Source: Lytechinus variegatus
Taxonomy: Eukaryota > Echinodermata > Echinoidea > Temnopleuroida > Toxopneustidae
DNA: 64,000 nt
Assembly (NCBI RefSeq): GCF_018143015.1
Contig: NC_054756.1
Location: forward strand, 22,067,298-22,131,297
Direction: 5' to 3'
This document shows positions 1 to 16,170 of the stretch, in pieces (the first letter of the stretch is position 1; every line of letters begins with the position of its first letter). Below the pieces are notes generated by a model. That model made no database searches. It worked only from the letters and a program-made list of their open reading frames with translations, and was not told the DNA's origin. The translations under genes were made by a program, and so were the position numbers.

Positions 1-204
1 CCTGGACCTGAGAACCTAAACAAGTCCCCAAAAATGTTTAAATGAAATTTAAAAAAAACTCTTCAAAGAAACAGATGAGATATGGATTATGGACCTTTTT
101 TTTATATACTGTCACATCACATTGCCTTAGTGAGAGAGGCCAACGTAGACTGTCATGACTCGTCATAGTTTAGCAGAACAACTAATACAGAGACCGAAGC
201 TTTT

Positions 205-560
205 TTTCTAAGACAAATCAGATCTGTTCTACTAGACCTAGATCTATATCTATCCTTGTTCCAAGGCTAAGCCAGCCTAAGTTCTGAATGTTGTTCTAGG
301 CCTAGATCTAGACCAATACTAACATGTTGCTTCAGTCTGGGTTACTCCACTAGACTACGTTTTGCTTCAGGAAAGTAAAAAAAGACATTGTTCAATTCTC
401 CTCCAAACAGAGGGGTTCTAGCTGTAGATCTTGGGCCTAGGCTAGATCATCTAACATTAGGCCTAATGTTAGACCCAAGACTAGTCTCAAAAGTTTCAAA
501 AATTTTCCCATGCTTAAAGTTAGAATAAAGATGTCGACCACTTATGTTATTGTTTTAGAT
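205..560. repeat. CTAG-rich palindromic word tract, copy 1
   Basis: The stretch is built from short self-complementary words such as TCTAGA, CCTAGG, AGATCT and AGGCCT in shifting order. It contains a perfect 22-bp palindrome at 451-472 centred on AGGCCT. No coding frame runs through it. A second tract of the same vocabulary lies at about 2,375-2,750. Function unknown; I read it as low-complexity repeat DNA. Confidence 0.6.
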
Positions 561-2370
561 CTACATGTAAGACTAGAGTCTAGAGTGGATGGGGCCTGAG
601 GGGAATCTATTCAATTTAGGTTTTGACAAACATGAACAGCAATAAATGGGACAAAAACTGTGTAGGTCACTCGGTTTGGGATTAAAATGTTTTAGTATTT
701 AACAAAAATAGAAATAATCTGAATGAAAATTTCTTACCATATATATGGGTGATGAATGCTTTTCTTTCACTGCAATAGGTGTCATTAGTTTCCATAAAAA
801 ATCATTTTGTTTTAGAAAAAAACAACTTTAGTGACATTTTTTCAACTTTGTTGCAGTCGTCCCTGCACAAGCTGCAGCAGTAATTTAACAAAAAGGTGCT
901 AGTCTTGGTTAAAAGAGGGTTATTATTTCCAAAAAGAATTTTAAACCCTGGTTTAACCCAGGTTTAGATTAACCTGGCTATCAGAATTCCAAAATAATTA
1001 AACTACACTTACACCAGAGGTGAGGTTTAGAGGAGGCTTAGTTAAACCAGGGTTAACTTTAGACTAGGGTTAGATTAAACCTGCTATCAGAATACGGGCC
1101 GGTAAGTTTTAGACAATACGCGCATTTACGCGCTTATGGTACAAGTGCGCACAACGGATATGACATACCGATGGAACGATGCCGATCTTTGACTTTTGCT
1201 TGTTACTTTTTGCAAAAATATATGGCATTAGTGAAAAGAAGACCAATTTATTAAGGACACAACGGATGTATAAATCATCAAGACTTGTTGCAGTCGTTCA
1301 ATCAAATGCATGCTCGCAAAAGGTGAGTCGGGTGAAAATATAAGACGGTCACTGCACTTTCTAGATTATACAGTGCGTATCAAAAAAAGTTTGCACTTTG
1401 AAAACACCCTGGGAATTAAAAAGTATACAACATGTTGGTATTTTTTCACATATAATCTTGGGTTTGGGTCTCATCTGTTCAATGAAAGTAAACGTTTTGA
1501 CAAAATATTACACTTGAGTGAGCGCTGTCCATTTTTTGTAAAGCTTGCAGAAATCCTCGTTTTCACGCTGTGTCAAGGGGAAAGGGCGAAATCAAACTTA
1601 CCCTGCAGAACATTTCCCTTGCACTTTTAGTCAATAGAAATGAAACGGATAGATTCAAGCATTTTTTGCCAACCAAATTGAAATTTCAACAGTTAGTAAG
1701 CACAACCTTCACTCTTTTGTGCCAGCTGGATCTCAGGACATAACTGAATCTGAACAAAAGTTTATATCAGACATATCCAGCATTTTTGACTAAGTTTTTA
1801 TCATTTAAAGTGGGTTTACATTTTATTTTTCATTTAATACTTGTTTTTCCACACACTTTCCCAAGCTTGACAATGATTAACAAAATGAAAATTAAGCCTA
1901 AGCCATTTCATGTAAATCACAGCTCAGTGTAAAGCAAATATCGTCACGATGGCTTCGGTGTGTGGGGGAGTGGGGTGGGGGCAATGCACTCTTCAAAGTG
2001 TCATTTGGGCAAGGAAACAAGGTAAAAGATATCTTCAAATCAGTTTTACCAGCTAAACTCCATGTGTTCTTAATGATTAAGCTCTACTTTTATTCGCATA
2101 AATATTTCAAAGCTCTGCGCAAATCGTTTTCACTAACTCTTTTCAAAAGTAAGTGGTGATCACTCAAGCGGAAATGTTTTTCGACAGTTATATCGTTATT
2201 TGCTTAAATGGATCTATACCAATGTTAAAATGTGGAAAATCTTCAGTATATTACAAATGTATAACTTTGCAGGATTTTTTCTGAGTATAAACTTCATACA
2301 CACCGTATAATGTTACGCGTTAGGTAATGTTGTCGTTATAATGATCTCTTTACTACATGTAGCTTATAAG
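561..2370. other. AT-rich intergenic stretch, no convincing gene
   Basis: Only short open frames occur (for example 1,310-1,630 and 1,962-2,159) and they resemble no family I know. A short frame at about 1,690-1,794 ends in FISDISSIFD before a stop and could be the tail of a decayed transposon or gene, but nothing supports it. The TTAAACC-type repeat at 945-1,097 lies inside. Confidence 0.5.
945..1097. repeat. TTAAACC-family MITE-like fragment
   Basis: The stretch carries CCCTGGTTTAA and its complement several times and ends with CAGAATACGGGCC. The same ending closes the better preserved element at 51,862-52,173. A near copy of the end (CTATCAGAAT) sits internally near 980, so part of the element looks duplicated. 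The left terminus is not seen. Confidence 0.55.
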
Positions 2371-2374
2371 TTAA

Positions 2375-2750
2375 GAGTAAAACCTAGTCTGGATCTACAT
2401 CTAACTAGACCTAGGCATAATTTTCCGATCTAAGTTCGTTAGATCTAGATTCTAGAGGTAGACCCTAATGGATATTTAACTCTAGACTGTTAACGTTGGA
2501 CTACATGTAGATCTATTCATACCGGTTTGGTTCCTAAAAAAATCTAACGTTATGCCTATTACCAGGGCAGTAGGTGGACTACTTTATATTCGACTTCGAG
2601 ACCTAACGTCAGGGGCCGGGCTAAAGCTAAGTTACGCCTAAGGCCAAGGCATAACGTTAGCCTGGGGCCTACGGCTTTTAAGCCTTACTTGTTTAAGGTC
2701 TAGACCTAGATCTAGACTAGGCCCTAGATCTAACGTTAATTCGGTTCATA
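2375..2750. repeat. CTAG-rich palindromic word tract, copy 2
   Basis: It uses the same short palindromic vocabulary as 205-560 (CTAGATCT, TAACGTTA, CCTAGG) and stops about 60 bp before the stop codon of WSC gene A. No gene is seen in it. Confidence 0.55.
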
Positions 2751-2810
2751 AAATATATATGGACTACTTTCGTATTCGAGACACGAGACACGGCAAGTTT
2801 TGAAGAATAA

Positions 2811-6349
<3,539 letters not shown>

Positions 6350-7504
6350 CTGAAAAGGCGAGTGATTTATTATAAGTATAAGTAGGTCCATGGCAGAGAA
6401 CGAGCAGGAATACATATCCCTATCTGAAAATTGGACATTTTAAGAACGTTTTTAGGTAAAGAATAATGTGTGCTTCTCAATCAATAAATAACTCTTTATG
6501 CTCCGCTTAAAAAGCCTGCCTGTGCCACATTATTCCAGGGGCACGCTATTTGGTAGACCGCACCTGAGTTTCCTGAATCCACTTGCTTTAACTTTTCACT
6601 GCTTGATTTTATCAAAAAAATATTGTGTAACAAAGTTGTAGAGTAAAATAATGTAATTTACAATGACACCCTTTTTTTATTTTCATTTATCATATATGCA
6701 ATAATAATTCATATATATTGTTTGATTTTTCAGATTTATTACAACTTTTTCTTCCTCCAAAGTGTCTAAGTTACCAGTAAATAAATATTTTAAAACCAAC
6801 AGTATGAGGAAGATTAAGTTTAACAGTTTTTTATTGAGACCCTCATAATCTCATACTGTCAATGGAAGGTTGAAAAAAAAGTTCAAAAGGAAACAAACAT
6901 CAAAGTATCCCAATAAGTAACCCTCAAAAGAGGGGGTAATGTCTCCCATTGAAATCCCCCCCCCCCCACGGGCCAGCCCAATTTGGCAATGGGGTCATCT
7001 TCCCTTTCGAAATCCACCTGGCACCGGTCATTGTCAACATCCAGCTTTGTAGGGGAATGTAAGAGAAAATCACAGGATGTGCTTTCTTACTTTTGCTGCC
7101 ATAAGGCAGCCTTAGAATAACGAGAACTTTATTGATTTTCTTTTCAATGATGAGCTTGTACAGTTTCCTGATATGAATATATCAGCCTTGTTCAAACCTA
7201 TACCTACCTACATGCAGGCGAGGGTCGCATTATATATTGATATTTTTGTTATACATAATAATTACTGTCAGACTCCATCTGTTTACTCATGTCCCCTGAA
7301 AAAATGATTTATTTGAAATGATTTCCATATAACCAATAGGTTTTCAAATAAATGATAAATATTGGAAAATAAAACATTCATTAATGTCAGTTTATTTTGA
7401 GCAAGTTTCTACAATTGATTGAATAGCCTGGGTATGCAATTGAAAAAATATGGAAAAATATTATGAGGAGAGAGAGAAAGATTCTTGCAAATGTATCTTC
7501 AATA
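6350..7504. other. AT-rich stretch upstream of gene A's WSC exon
   Basis: I searched the minus strand for a signal-peptide exon ending in phase 1, as genes B and C have, and found none. It holds a C run near 6,957 and otherwise nothing recognisable. Confidence 0.5.
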
Positions 7505-7754
7505 CACTAGCGCACATACGGGGGGGGGGCAGACTGCCCCCTCCTGACGAGTCACAACCCATGCAAGGGACGTATCTCTGCCCCCCCCCCCTGACGAGTT
7601 TAAAAGTGAGGACCTTATTTATTTTCTTTTTTTGCTTGTCAATTTTTTTCTGGTAGGAAATCCTCTTAATTTGTGGTTAAAGACCTTTTTTGTGCATGTC
7701 AAATTTTCTGGCGGGCGATTTTGCCGCCAGTGGAAAATCCTAGGTACGCTACTG
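7505..7754. mobile_element. hAT-like MITE with 8-bp target duplication
   Basis: The ends CACTAGCGCACATACGG and (reverse complement) CAGTAGCGTACCTAGG match at 13 of 16-17 positions. They are flanked by CTTCAATA (7,497-7,504) and CTTCAATG (7,755-7,762), a 7-of-8 direct repeat. The 8-bp duplication and CA-starting ends are typical of the hAT superfamily. There is no transposase. Confidence 0.7.
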
Positions 7755-8029
7755 CTTCAATGATATAATTGCATATTACTGTTTGCTATCTTTATTGTCG
7801 TTACCCAAAAATCTCTTGATGTATTATACCACGTTTTTTGCCAATATATGAGTAATAAATCATTAGAAAGCGTCAGATCCTGCTAATGTAAGAGATTAAA
7901 AAACTGTGGTATTCATTGATAGGCATATTGATGGGAAGAACACGGTAAATGTTACCTTTTTCTCTCATGCTCTAACTCTCTTCCATCTTGTCGCCCCTTT
8001 CTTTTTCTCTATCATGTTATCATTATTTC

Positions 8030-8600
8030 CCATCCCGCCCTCCTTATCACTCTCTTATGTTATCAATCTCTTTCTTCCCATCTATGTTTTCTCATGTTTC
8101 TTTCTTCCTTCCCGCCCTCCATCTTTCTATCAATTTCTTCCTTACCGCCCTCTAACTTTCTGTCAATTTCTCCCTTCCCGTCAGCCATCTTTCTTTCAAT
8201 TCCTTCCTCCCCGCATTGTATAAATTTCTATCACTTTCTTCGTTCCCATCCTCTATCTTTCTATCAATTTCTTCCTTCCCGTCCTCTATCTTTTTATCCT
8301 TTTCTTCCTTCCCTTCCTCTATCTTTCTATGCATTTCTTTGTTCCCGTCCTCTGTCTTTCAATCAAATTTTGCCTTCACGCCCCCTATCTTTCTGACAAT
8401 GTCTTTTTCCAACCCTTTATCCATTTCTTTTTCCCGCCCTCTCTATCTTTGTATCAATTTCTTTCATCTGTCACTCTATCTTTTTTTAATATATATTTTT
8501 TCTTCCCACCCTCTATCTTTATATCAACTTCTTACTTGTTCACGCCCTCTATCTTTCTATAAATTTCTTCCTGTCCTGTATATTCTCTATCTTTCTATCC
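8030..8600. repeat. 33-bp pyrimidine-rich minisatellite
   Basis: About 15 diverged units carry the pattern CTCTATCTTTCTATCAATTT followed by CTTCCTTCCCG. Because 33 is a multiple of three, several overlapping open frames (8,094-8,641) appear with an 11-residue period rich in Phe, Ser and Leu. These frames are not genes. Confidence 0.85.
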
Positions 8601-8778
8601 TCCCGAGCGTAAAAGCGCGAGGTAAAATTGTATTGTACTGACCAGAAGTTGGAACACTTTGAGCACTTTTACCACGCAGGAGAATTGTTTAGAAGGTACG
8701 TATCTCACTAAATAAGTTATGAGTATTCGAAGCAAGAACTAAATATTATCATGGACAGAATATCTAACGATAAAAAGC

Positions 8779-10130
8779 AAAAAAAAAAAAAAAAAAAAAA
8801 AATGAAAGTAAAACATCCATATAATCAGGGGCGGATCCAGGGCTGAAGTTGGCGAGAAAAAAAATCATTAAAGAAATCCCCGGTTGACCGTTGAAAGCTT
8901 TTTCTTTTTTTTTGGGGGGGGGGTGTTCTTCTCAACAGACTGACGTTTAAACTACATCTCAGGTTTTTTCTTAGATATCAACATGATCAAAATAAGGAAT
9001 AGAGAAATAACGCGAGCACGAAGCACCAATTAATTATTTGTTTAAGTATAATGATATTAGATTCAATATTCCTAGCAGTTGTTTATAATCTTGGACAAGA
9101 TGCGTGTATAACCAAATGATTAATGGGATGATAAAAATACCATAAACTAATTCCATTAAAAAATATATATAAATTTTGGCACAAAAGTTATACAGGAGCT
9201 GTATCGTGACCGTACGGAACTAATATCATCATGATAAGTTATGGCGCCATCTAGTGTTGTAGTAAGGTTTTCACTACATAAAATCATGAAATGGGGTTGA
9301 TTTTTACATCAACTGACAAAGAATAATCACATAAATTACATGTGATATATTTTTTATGTTATTGGACTATATAACAAGACATATTCATTTCATTTTGTAA
9401 TCTTTTTGTCGTAATTGTAGTGCCAAAGGCCTGGGGGAGAGTAATTATATTTCGGGAGAAATATTTAAAAGAATTTCGGCATTTTTCGTGAAGTCCGCCC
9501 TTTATGGTAAAAGTGAAAAAAAAAACATTGACATTACAAAATCATCAAATTTTCATTTTTGTACACCTCAGACAACTGAAAAATCAAATTGGCGAAGAAA
9601 AATGAGAAATTAGGTTGAAAACAATGGACTATCCAATTGGGCTTTGTACAGGACAATATGGAGCCAAAAAGGACCCCAACGAAGGGAAGGAGGGGTCTGA
9701 AATTTTAAAGAAAAAAATCCTACGGGATTATATGTCATACCGCACAAAAAGACTTTAAGCGTTTTTGTACAAATGAACATAAGTATATATTCTAACCAAA
9801 CAATATTGATGCGAGGGCGAAGCGTGAGCTTATTTTTTTTCATGTTCCTACTAGAAATCTATGTACTTGTTGTAATGTAATTATTAGGGGATAGATATCT
9901 CACTTAACAATTCATGCGAGCGCGAAGCACGAGCTAAACATTTGTGATCTTCCGACTTTTAGACCCGGAATAAATGACCTTTTTTATCATCATAGACAGA
10001 ATAGGTATCTAAGTAAACAACTAATGCGCGCGCGACCTGAAAATCTTAGATTTTCCGACTTGGCAATTGTTAGCTTATTTCTTAACCATGAACAGAATAA
10101 ATATTACACAAAACAACTGATGCGAGCACC
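8779..10130. repeat. Diverged tandem repeat block with GGGGCGGATCCAG edge
   Basis: After a poly-A run (8,779-8,802) and the edge AGGGGCGGATCCAG (8,826), units of roughly 100-150 bp recur with the core ATGCGAGCGCGAAGCACGAG next to GATATCTAACT-like words. The same unit and the same edge occur in inverse orientation at 36,380-36,956, so this is a dispersed element family. No gene is seen. Confidence 0.6.
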
Positions 10131-10190
10131 CCCTTGTTCGGACATCAACTTCGCCCACCCTGGTTCGAACATCAAAATGTCGGCGACCCT

Positions 10191-10346
10191 GGCTCCGTAA
10201 CACAAAGGTTTGCGATGGATTGCAAATATGAAAGAACTTCAATGATTGATCCCTGGTCAGTAATTTTAACCAAATGCACCTGTAACGTTGATCATGATTG
10301 GTCAGTTCATTTAGGAATTGATCGCTAACCTTTGTCTTACGGAGCC
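10191..10346. mobile_element. 156-bp foldback MITE
   Basis: The ends GGCTCCGTAACACAAAGGTT and GGCTCCGTAAGACAAAGGTT are near-identical inverted repeats. A relative with the same terminal theme (CCCGTAACACAAA, CGATCGCTAACCTTTGTG) lies at 27,629-27,764. It is non-coding. Confidence 0.75.
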
Positions 10347-10379
10347 TTGGTCAATCTGATTGCGCTTCCGTCCATTTAT

Positions 10380-12280
10380 TAGACTTTTGCAGCCTCAGTA
10401 GACATAGTCTGCTATGCAGACTCGTTGAATCAGCTGAGGTACACACACTGCAGATGTGGGTCTACATTTGTAGACTAATAGGGCACTGGAGGGGATCTTT
10501 AACCCCCACTTGTGGAATCTAACGTAGAAGACACTGTGATACAAGTTCAGAATGTTCCATGTCCCTTGCGTCCGTCAGCGAGCTACAGATTGCCTCTCTC
10601 GCCACCCTAAAGTCAAGGCAGAGAAACTGCACCTCCCAGATGACGTATCCGTGCTTGGTGTCATGCCGCTGTAATTCCTGCACTCAACGACGCAAACACA
10701 CTACACACTATCCTCTGCCAGGTGTGCCTTGAACTCTATTCACCACAAAGTTACATGGGATAGAGTACGTTCTGCGACAGCAAGTGATGGCAATATGCAG
10801 ACCGTCTTCGAACTCATCGAGTCTGGCTTGCCTGTACACTGCCATGCATTTTCCCCAGCCACTGCGTGAATACTTCCAGTTTTCGCGATGGACTTTACAT
10901 TGGTTGATTGGTTGTCCTCTACAATGATCGTGTACTCATTCCTCCTTCCCTCTGGGATGAAGTCTTGACTAACCTGCATGCTGCTCACCAATAGGTTACA
11001 TTGACGATTGCTCGCGCTGAAGCATCTGTCTTGTGGCCTGGCATCTCCCGACGATCAGTGCCTTAAGTGCAGGATGCACTCAGTGTAACTAGATAGACCC
11101 ATCCAATCCCAATGCACCGCCATCCCCCTAATCCCGCCAGCCTGCCCCTTTCAATGTATCTGTGCAGACTACTTTTATTACAAAGGATGCAACTATTTGG
11201 TCATAATGGGGAGGTACTCAAACTGGCCAATCGTCGAACGGTCTACATAGGGCGAATGGACTTATCACATGTCTCCATCGCGTCTTCGCCATTTTCGGCA
11301 TTGCCGACGAGCTGGCTTCTGATGGTGGTCCAGAGTTCACAGCGGTAGCTTCGTGCCGTTTCCTTGCGGATTGGGGCATCCATCATCGTCTTGCCTTAGT
11401 CGCATTTGCCCACAGCAACTGTCGAGAAGAGGTTGCTGTCAAGACCATCAAATGCCTCATCATGAGCAACACCGTCATTACTAGATCCCTGGATACGGAT
11501 CGCAAAGCCCCAGACAGCCATGTGTGTCTTTGGACACCCGATCCAGGACCTTATCCCAATTGCCCATGGCAATTACAAGTCACGCAACACCTGGTGCTGC
11601 AACTGTAACTTGAAGGGAGCAGAACGCTGGTAGGAGCACACCAAACAACTTCTTCCCCATACATGTATTTTGGCAACTACGTCCGCGTTCAGAACAAAAC
11701 AGTTTCACACCCTCTGAAAGGGGAAAAGACGTGCGTTGTGATTGAAGTACGGCAACATGACCAATACAAAGTCCGTGTTGATGGATCCGGCCGGATCATA
11801 CGAAGGAATCCGCAAATACGACATTCAACTCTTGTACATCCGTCCTTACTGCCAAGGACGTCGGAGGATGACCTTTGTGCCCGGAGATACCAGAAATTCC
11901 CCATCTGGCCTCTCCATGCTGAAACATGGTGATGTGTCTGGTGGACTACCATCACCCTCCCCGTGTCCTCTTGCTCCCTCTCAGGCTCTTCCACAGCAAC
12001 ATGGGTCAATCGCCGACGCCTTCCCACCGCCAGTGACGGATCACCCTGATGATTCCCGCCAACCACACCCTGTTGATGTCCTGTCATCATCAACTGTTCG
12101 TGCTACCCCAGCTGCAGTTCCTGCTGAAGACTCCCTTCAGTGGCTTCTTGACAACCTCCTCCTACTCCATCACCTGAGTTTGACGTCCTCGCTCCTGCTG
12201 CCACCCCAGCTTCTTCGCCCAGGCGATCTCTCCGTCAGGCCAGTAGACCTGCGTGGCATTAGATTACGAGATGTCTCCCA
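10380..12280 (+). mobile_element. Fossil Ty3/Gypsy-type LTR retrotransposon, 3' part of pol
   Basis: Translated pieces in order show an end-of-RNase-H/spacer region (CLSRHPK), an integrase N-terminal region, the integrase core (YSNWPIVERS, ADELASDGGPEFTA) and a C-terminal region. No LTRs, gag, protease or reverse transcriptase are seen. The copy is clearly broken, with many disruptions (roughly ten or more), and looks old. Base composition is more GC-rich than the surroundings. It lies between WSC genes A and B. Confidence 0.75.
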
Positions 12281-14040
12281 ACATGCAATGACATATTTAT
12301 TGTGTTCTTGGAGTTTCTGTTTTATCCGTTTTGTTCATGCCGGTGTTCGTATACGCTGTTATTTGGATGTTGCGTTGTTTTTTTTTTGTTTTTTTTTTAC
12401 TTTCTAGAGTTAACGTTTTGCAGGAGCCTTTCAACATACATATTGGACATGAACTTCATCTTTGCAACCGACTCGCTTTTTAACAAATTCTCGTCGCGCC
12501 TACGGCTTTTGGGATATAGGATCATAAAACCGACTTCAACCATTCTGCTCTCTCCAGCTGTGAGCATTGCTGTTTCAGCATCTACTTGACTGCTAATTAG
12601 AGACAAATGGTACAGAGACCCGTGATTGCAGATCCGATGTCTTATTCTACAAAGCCAATTAGCTGAAAATAACCAATGGACCAATGTTTTAAAAAAAACT
12701 GCAATTCCTAAATACTTTACTCTGAAGCATTGCAAAGTATGACGAATATTAAAACTCAATAGAACAAAGTTAAGCGCATGAACCCATGTAATTTATTGCA
12801 TATTTGAAATATTAGGGTGCCATATATTTTTAAAAGGAATGAATTTATTTACTGTTAAACGTCCTTAATAAGACTAAAATCAGCTGGTTTCGACATTATG
12901 CTAGGCGAAGGCGCCACGGAACGGTTTTGAAGGGGGGGGGGGCGGGGTTCGACTGAGTCAAAAGGGGTGCTGACCACGCAAATACTTATAATCAGATTGT
13001 CATTTTTACATTTTTGAAGCCCCCGCACCCCCCCCCCCCCCCAGTTTCTGCAGCCCCTGAGGCGTGACCTCACACCTCAAGAAGCTTGTAATTACACGTG
13101 TTTGTTCTTTAAAACATTGACCTATAAGCCAGTTCGTGGTTCCTTTCTGCGCATGATCAAAAGATTATACGCATGATCAGAAGTAGGTCATTTGTACTAT
13201 AAAGTGACATGGTGCTTTAAAATCTAATGAGATAAGCACCAACTTTGATGTCTTGATTATTCATATATTCTTTTGAATTGTCGTTTTCATTTACATCCAC
13301 AAAAAAAAACAATGCTTCCACGAACGACTGGTATTTCACAGTTTGTCAAGTACATTGTGCAACATGCTAAGATATGCATTCAAAGTAGGACTGCAACAAA
13401 TACCTTCATTAAGTGTTCATTGGTGTGCCATTGTAGTCACCTGGTCTATTCAATTTCTTCATCCTGCTATGTAAGGCAAGCTAACGTAATATCTTGCTTT
13501 GAAATCTGCCTATCATGATGAAAGAAATGAAAGGTCATTTGACCAAAATTGCCCATGAAGTAACTACGAACTGGTCTATTGAGAAAGATGGTATATTTTC
13601 TTGATTTCCACATTCGGAATTCGATTTTCTTTTTTTTCAAATTTAGAAAGTATAATTGCATTGACAATTATCTAGTGCTCGAAAGGATAGAGACCTGCAG
13701 CTCTGGACTAGTATGTGATTGCTTTGTTTGAAACATATTAGGCCTGTATTGCTATGCCAAGATAACGATTACACACAACCTGAATGAAGATGAGTACGAA
13801 AAGTTATGCCAAATATGCGAGAAATAAGATGTGGTTAAACTAATTTAAAAAAATGACGTTTTCATAAATTTAACTCAAGAGGTATTATCTATATGATTAT
13901 TGCACGTGGTAGAAGTTGAGGAAATCAAATGTGTGTTCTGAAAGGTAGAAAAAATGGCATTATTTTTTTTGTGTACCAGCAAGTGGAATCACACTGCTTC
14001 TTACCGAATGAAAGATCGATCGATATGTTCCTCGCAAAGT
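12281..14040. other. Intergenic stretch, no gene seen
   Basis: It contains a G-rich and C-rich pair at about 12,930 and 13,028 and AT-rich unique-looking DNA. The open frames here carry no recognisable domain. Confidence 0.5.
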
Positions 14041-14044
14041 AGAC

Positions 14045-14945
14045 GTGTTTTAATAGGTGGAAGAAAGCCAAACGAGACGAACCAGAAACCCAGACCGACA
14101 GTCGCCTGACGAAAAAGAAGAGAGGTAAAGCAAAAAAAAAGCTGCTGAAGTACTCAGTGACGAATGTGCAGATGACATCCACGATTTGACTGAATCAATT
14201 AAATCCGCCTTCGAGACCTTGCTTACAGACAGTGTATTCGTCGACAAATTTGTGAAAGTGATCAGGGAGAAGATAGTTTTGGAAATGCATGAATCCCTCT
14301 GCAAGGAAATTAAGCTGGACTTCGACACTGAATCTCATGACGTCAAATCGTAGAGTTAGAAAAAGAAATAGAAGTACTGAAAGCTGAAAGTATGGCAGAG
14401 ATTCATAGAGAGATGCAAGATGTTCACGGATCCATGAACGACTCGGAACAATACTTCCGCAGGAGCTGTTTAATCTTCTCAGGCATTAAGGAGAATCGAG
14501 GAGAAAATACCACGGAAGTGATTAGGGACCTTTGTCGTGATAATCTCGGCATCGAAGTCAACGTCCGCGATGTCGACCGGAGTCACCGGCTTGGTCCCGT
14601 TCGACCGGATGGCGAAAACCCGGAGTCAACCGACGGTCACGCAACGACTTCGAGATCGACAACCAAGGCAAGAAACATCATTGTGAAGTTCAGCAATTAT
14701 GGTGCCCCGAGAGAGTATATAGCGCTCGGAAACGTTTGAAGGATTCTCCATCAATCACAAATGTGTACATCAATGAAAACTTGAAGAAAACCAGTTCGAA
14801 GCTCTTGTGAAAAATCAGAAAAGCAACCAAAAACACAGAGTATCGTGTATTGACACAGGACGGTGTAATAATCGTCAACAAACCTGGTGGCGGACATGTC
14901 AAGGTAACCCGACAAAATCGCCTCTCCAGATTATCCGATCTAGAT
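14045..14945 (+). pseudogene. LINE ORF1 (RNA-binding, L1-ORF1-like)
   Basis: A lysine-rich start and a likely coiled coil are followed by an RRM-like stretch (SGIKENRGENTTEVIRDL, DVDRSHRLG) and a C-terminal domain (VYINENLKKTSSKLL, DGVIIVNKPGG). The frame is interrupted: a stop near 14,351, a frame change near 14,700 and another stop near 14,807. Confidence 0.7.
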
Positions 14946-15063
14946 CTTTCGTGAACGGACTGAACGATTTTTGTCATTTTGAACTGTGATGTTTTATATC
15001 GCTTTCTTAACTTGGTTGTTATTATGATTCCATGTATAGTTTTATTCATTAATTCTTTCTAAA

Positions 15064-15318
15064 ATGCGTTGTACTATTTGTTGTAAGTGTGCTAATAAGA
15101 ATCAATCAATATACCTTTGCTCATGTGGAAATATATGTCATGTAGCATGTGCTAATGATAACTCTTATTCAATACCCTGGATATGTCAATTTTGTTTAAG
15201 TAATGTAATTCCTTTCAACCATATAATTGATGACTTAGATTTCAAATTTGCTATTCATTCATTTTTTCAAATAAATCACATTCCACTTCATAATTCTGGT
15301 ATACACTGTATTCAGTAA
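15064..15318 (+). pseudogene. PHD-like zinc finger at the start of LINE ORF2
   Basis: Cysteines are spaced as CTICCKC, CSCGNICHVAC and WICQFC, a C4HC3-like finger. It is followed by IPFNHIIDDLDF, a linker typical of urchin CR1/L2 LINEs. The frame then breaks before the endonuclease. Confidence 0.65.
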
Positions 15319-15421
15319 CAAGGATTTTGACATCTTTTCATCTAATGAAGTGACGACTTCTAGGCTAGACGATAATATTTCTAATTGTAGCTAGTATTTC
15401 AATGACACCTTTTATATCAAA

Positions 15422-16160
15422 ATGAGTAACAGAACATGGAAACTTCAATTTTCATTGTTCCACTTGAATACTCGGAGTCTTATTTCTAAGTTTTCTCATA
15501 TAATCCATTATATACACACTCTCCACCACGATATCACAATCTATGCATTTACAGAAATCTGGTTTAAGGAAGACCCACATTCATTTTACAATATATCAAA
15601 TTATAAAATTATTCATAAACATAGAAGTGATCGTTTAGGGGGTGGTGTATGTATGTAATGTCACTTTCAAGCAGAGAAGTGATTTAGACTTTTGTATCTC
15701 AAATATAGACACTGTTTTTATAGACTTCATGAAGGAAAGGAAGAATGTGATTGTGGGAACTGTATACTAAGCTCCCAATAGTAGTGGTGCTGAGTTTAAT
15801 GACCTTTTGGAAGTATGTATTGCTAAAGTCACCAGAGAAAAGAAACATTGTTATATTGCTGGAGACTTTAACCTTGATTTACCTAGTTACGCCCTTCATT
15901 CTGATACTAGTGCTTTAATCGATACAAAATACATGTATTTATCTCTTTTCTCCCACTTATCTCCAGACCAACTCGTGTAACAATGAATTCTTCTACTTGT
16001 ATCGACAATATCTTTACAAATGTCTTTGATAAGCCGATTCTACCTGGTATTTTGTATTCAGATCTATCTGACCATTTCCCCATCTTTCAATTAACGAACT
16101 CTTTTCCACCAAGTTACCACACCCATGTCATAATAAAACTCACGTTAAACACTAAATAGA
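15422..16160 (+). pseudogene. LINE APE endonuclease remnant
   Basis: It opens with FHLNTRSLISKFSHI and AFTEIWFKED and keeps the RSDRLGGGVCM motif. It continues in other frames with GDFNLDLPS and SDLSDHFP-like segments. Several stops and frameshifts are present. Confidence 0.7.
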
Positions 16161-16170
16161 CTTTAAGTCA

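Noticed and set aside
1310-1630. 106-codon frame
   Set aside because: No domain, no splice context, ordinary AT-rich composition; length is expected by chance.
7083-7110. ATGGCAGCAAAA with donor GTAAGA on the minus strand as a micro-exon for gene A
   Set aside because: Phase 0 does not match the phase-1 WSC acceptor and it encodes no signal peptide.
8094-8641. Overlapping Phe/Ser/Leu-rich open frames
   Set aside because: They follow a 33-bp minisatellite whose period is a multiple of three, which keeps frames open without selection.
10740-12407. Frames of 80-220 codons on both strands as host genes
   Set aside because: They fall inside the fossil Ty3/Gypsy piece, and the retroelement reading explains the sequence better.
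12397-12759. 120-codon minus-strand frame
   Set aside because: No recognisable domain and no neighbouring exon in phase; likely chance.
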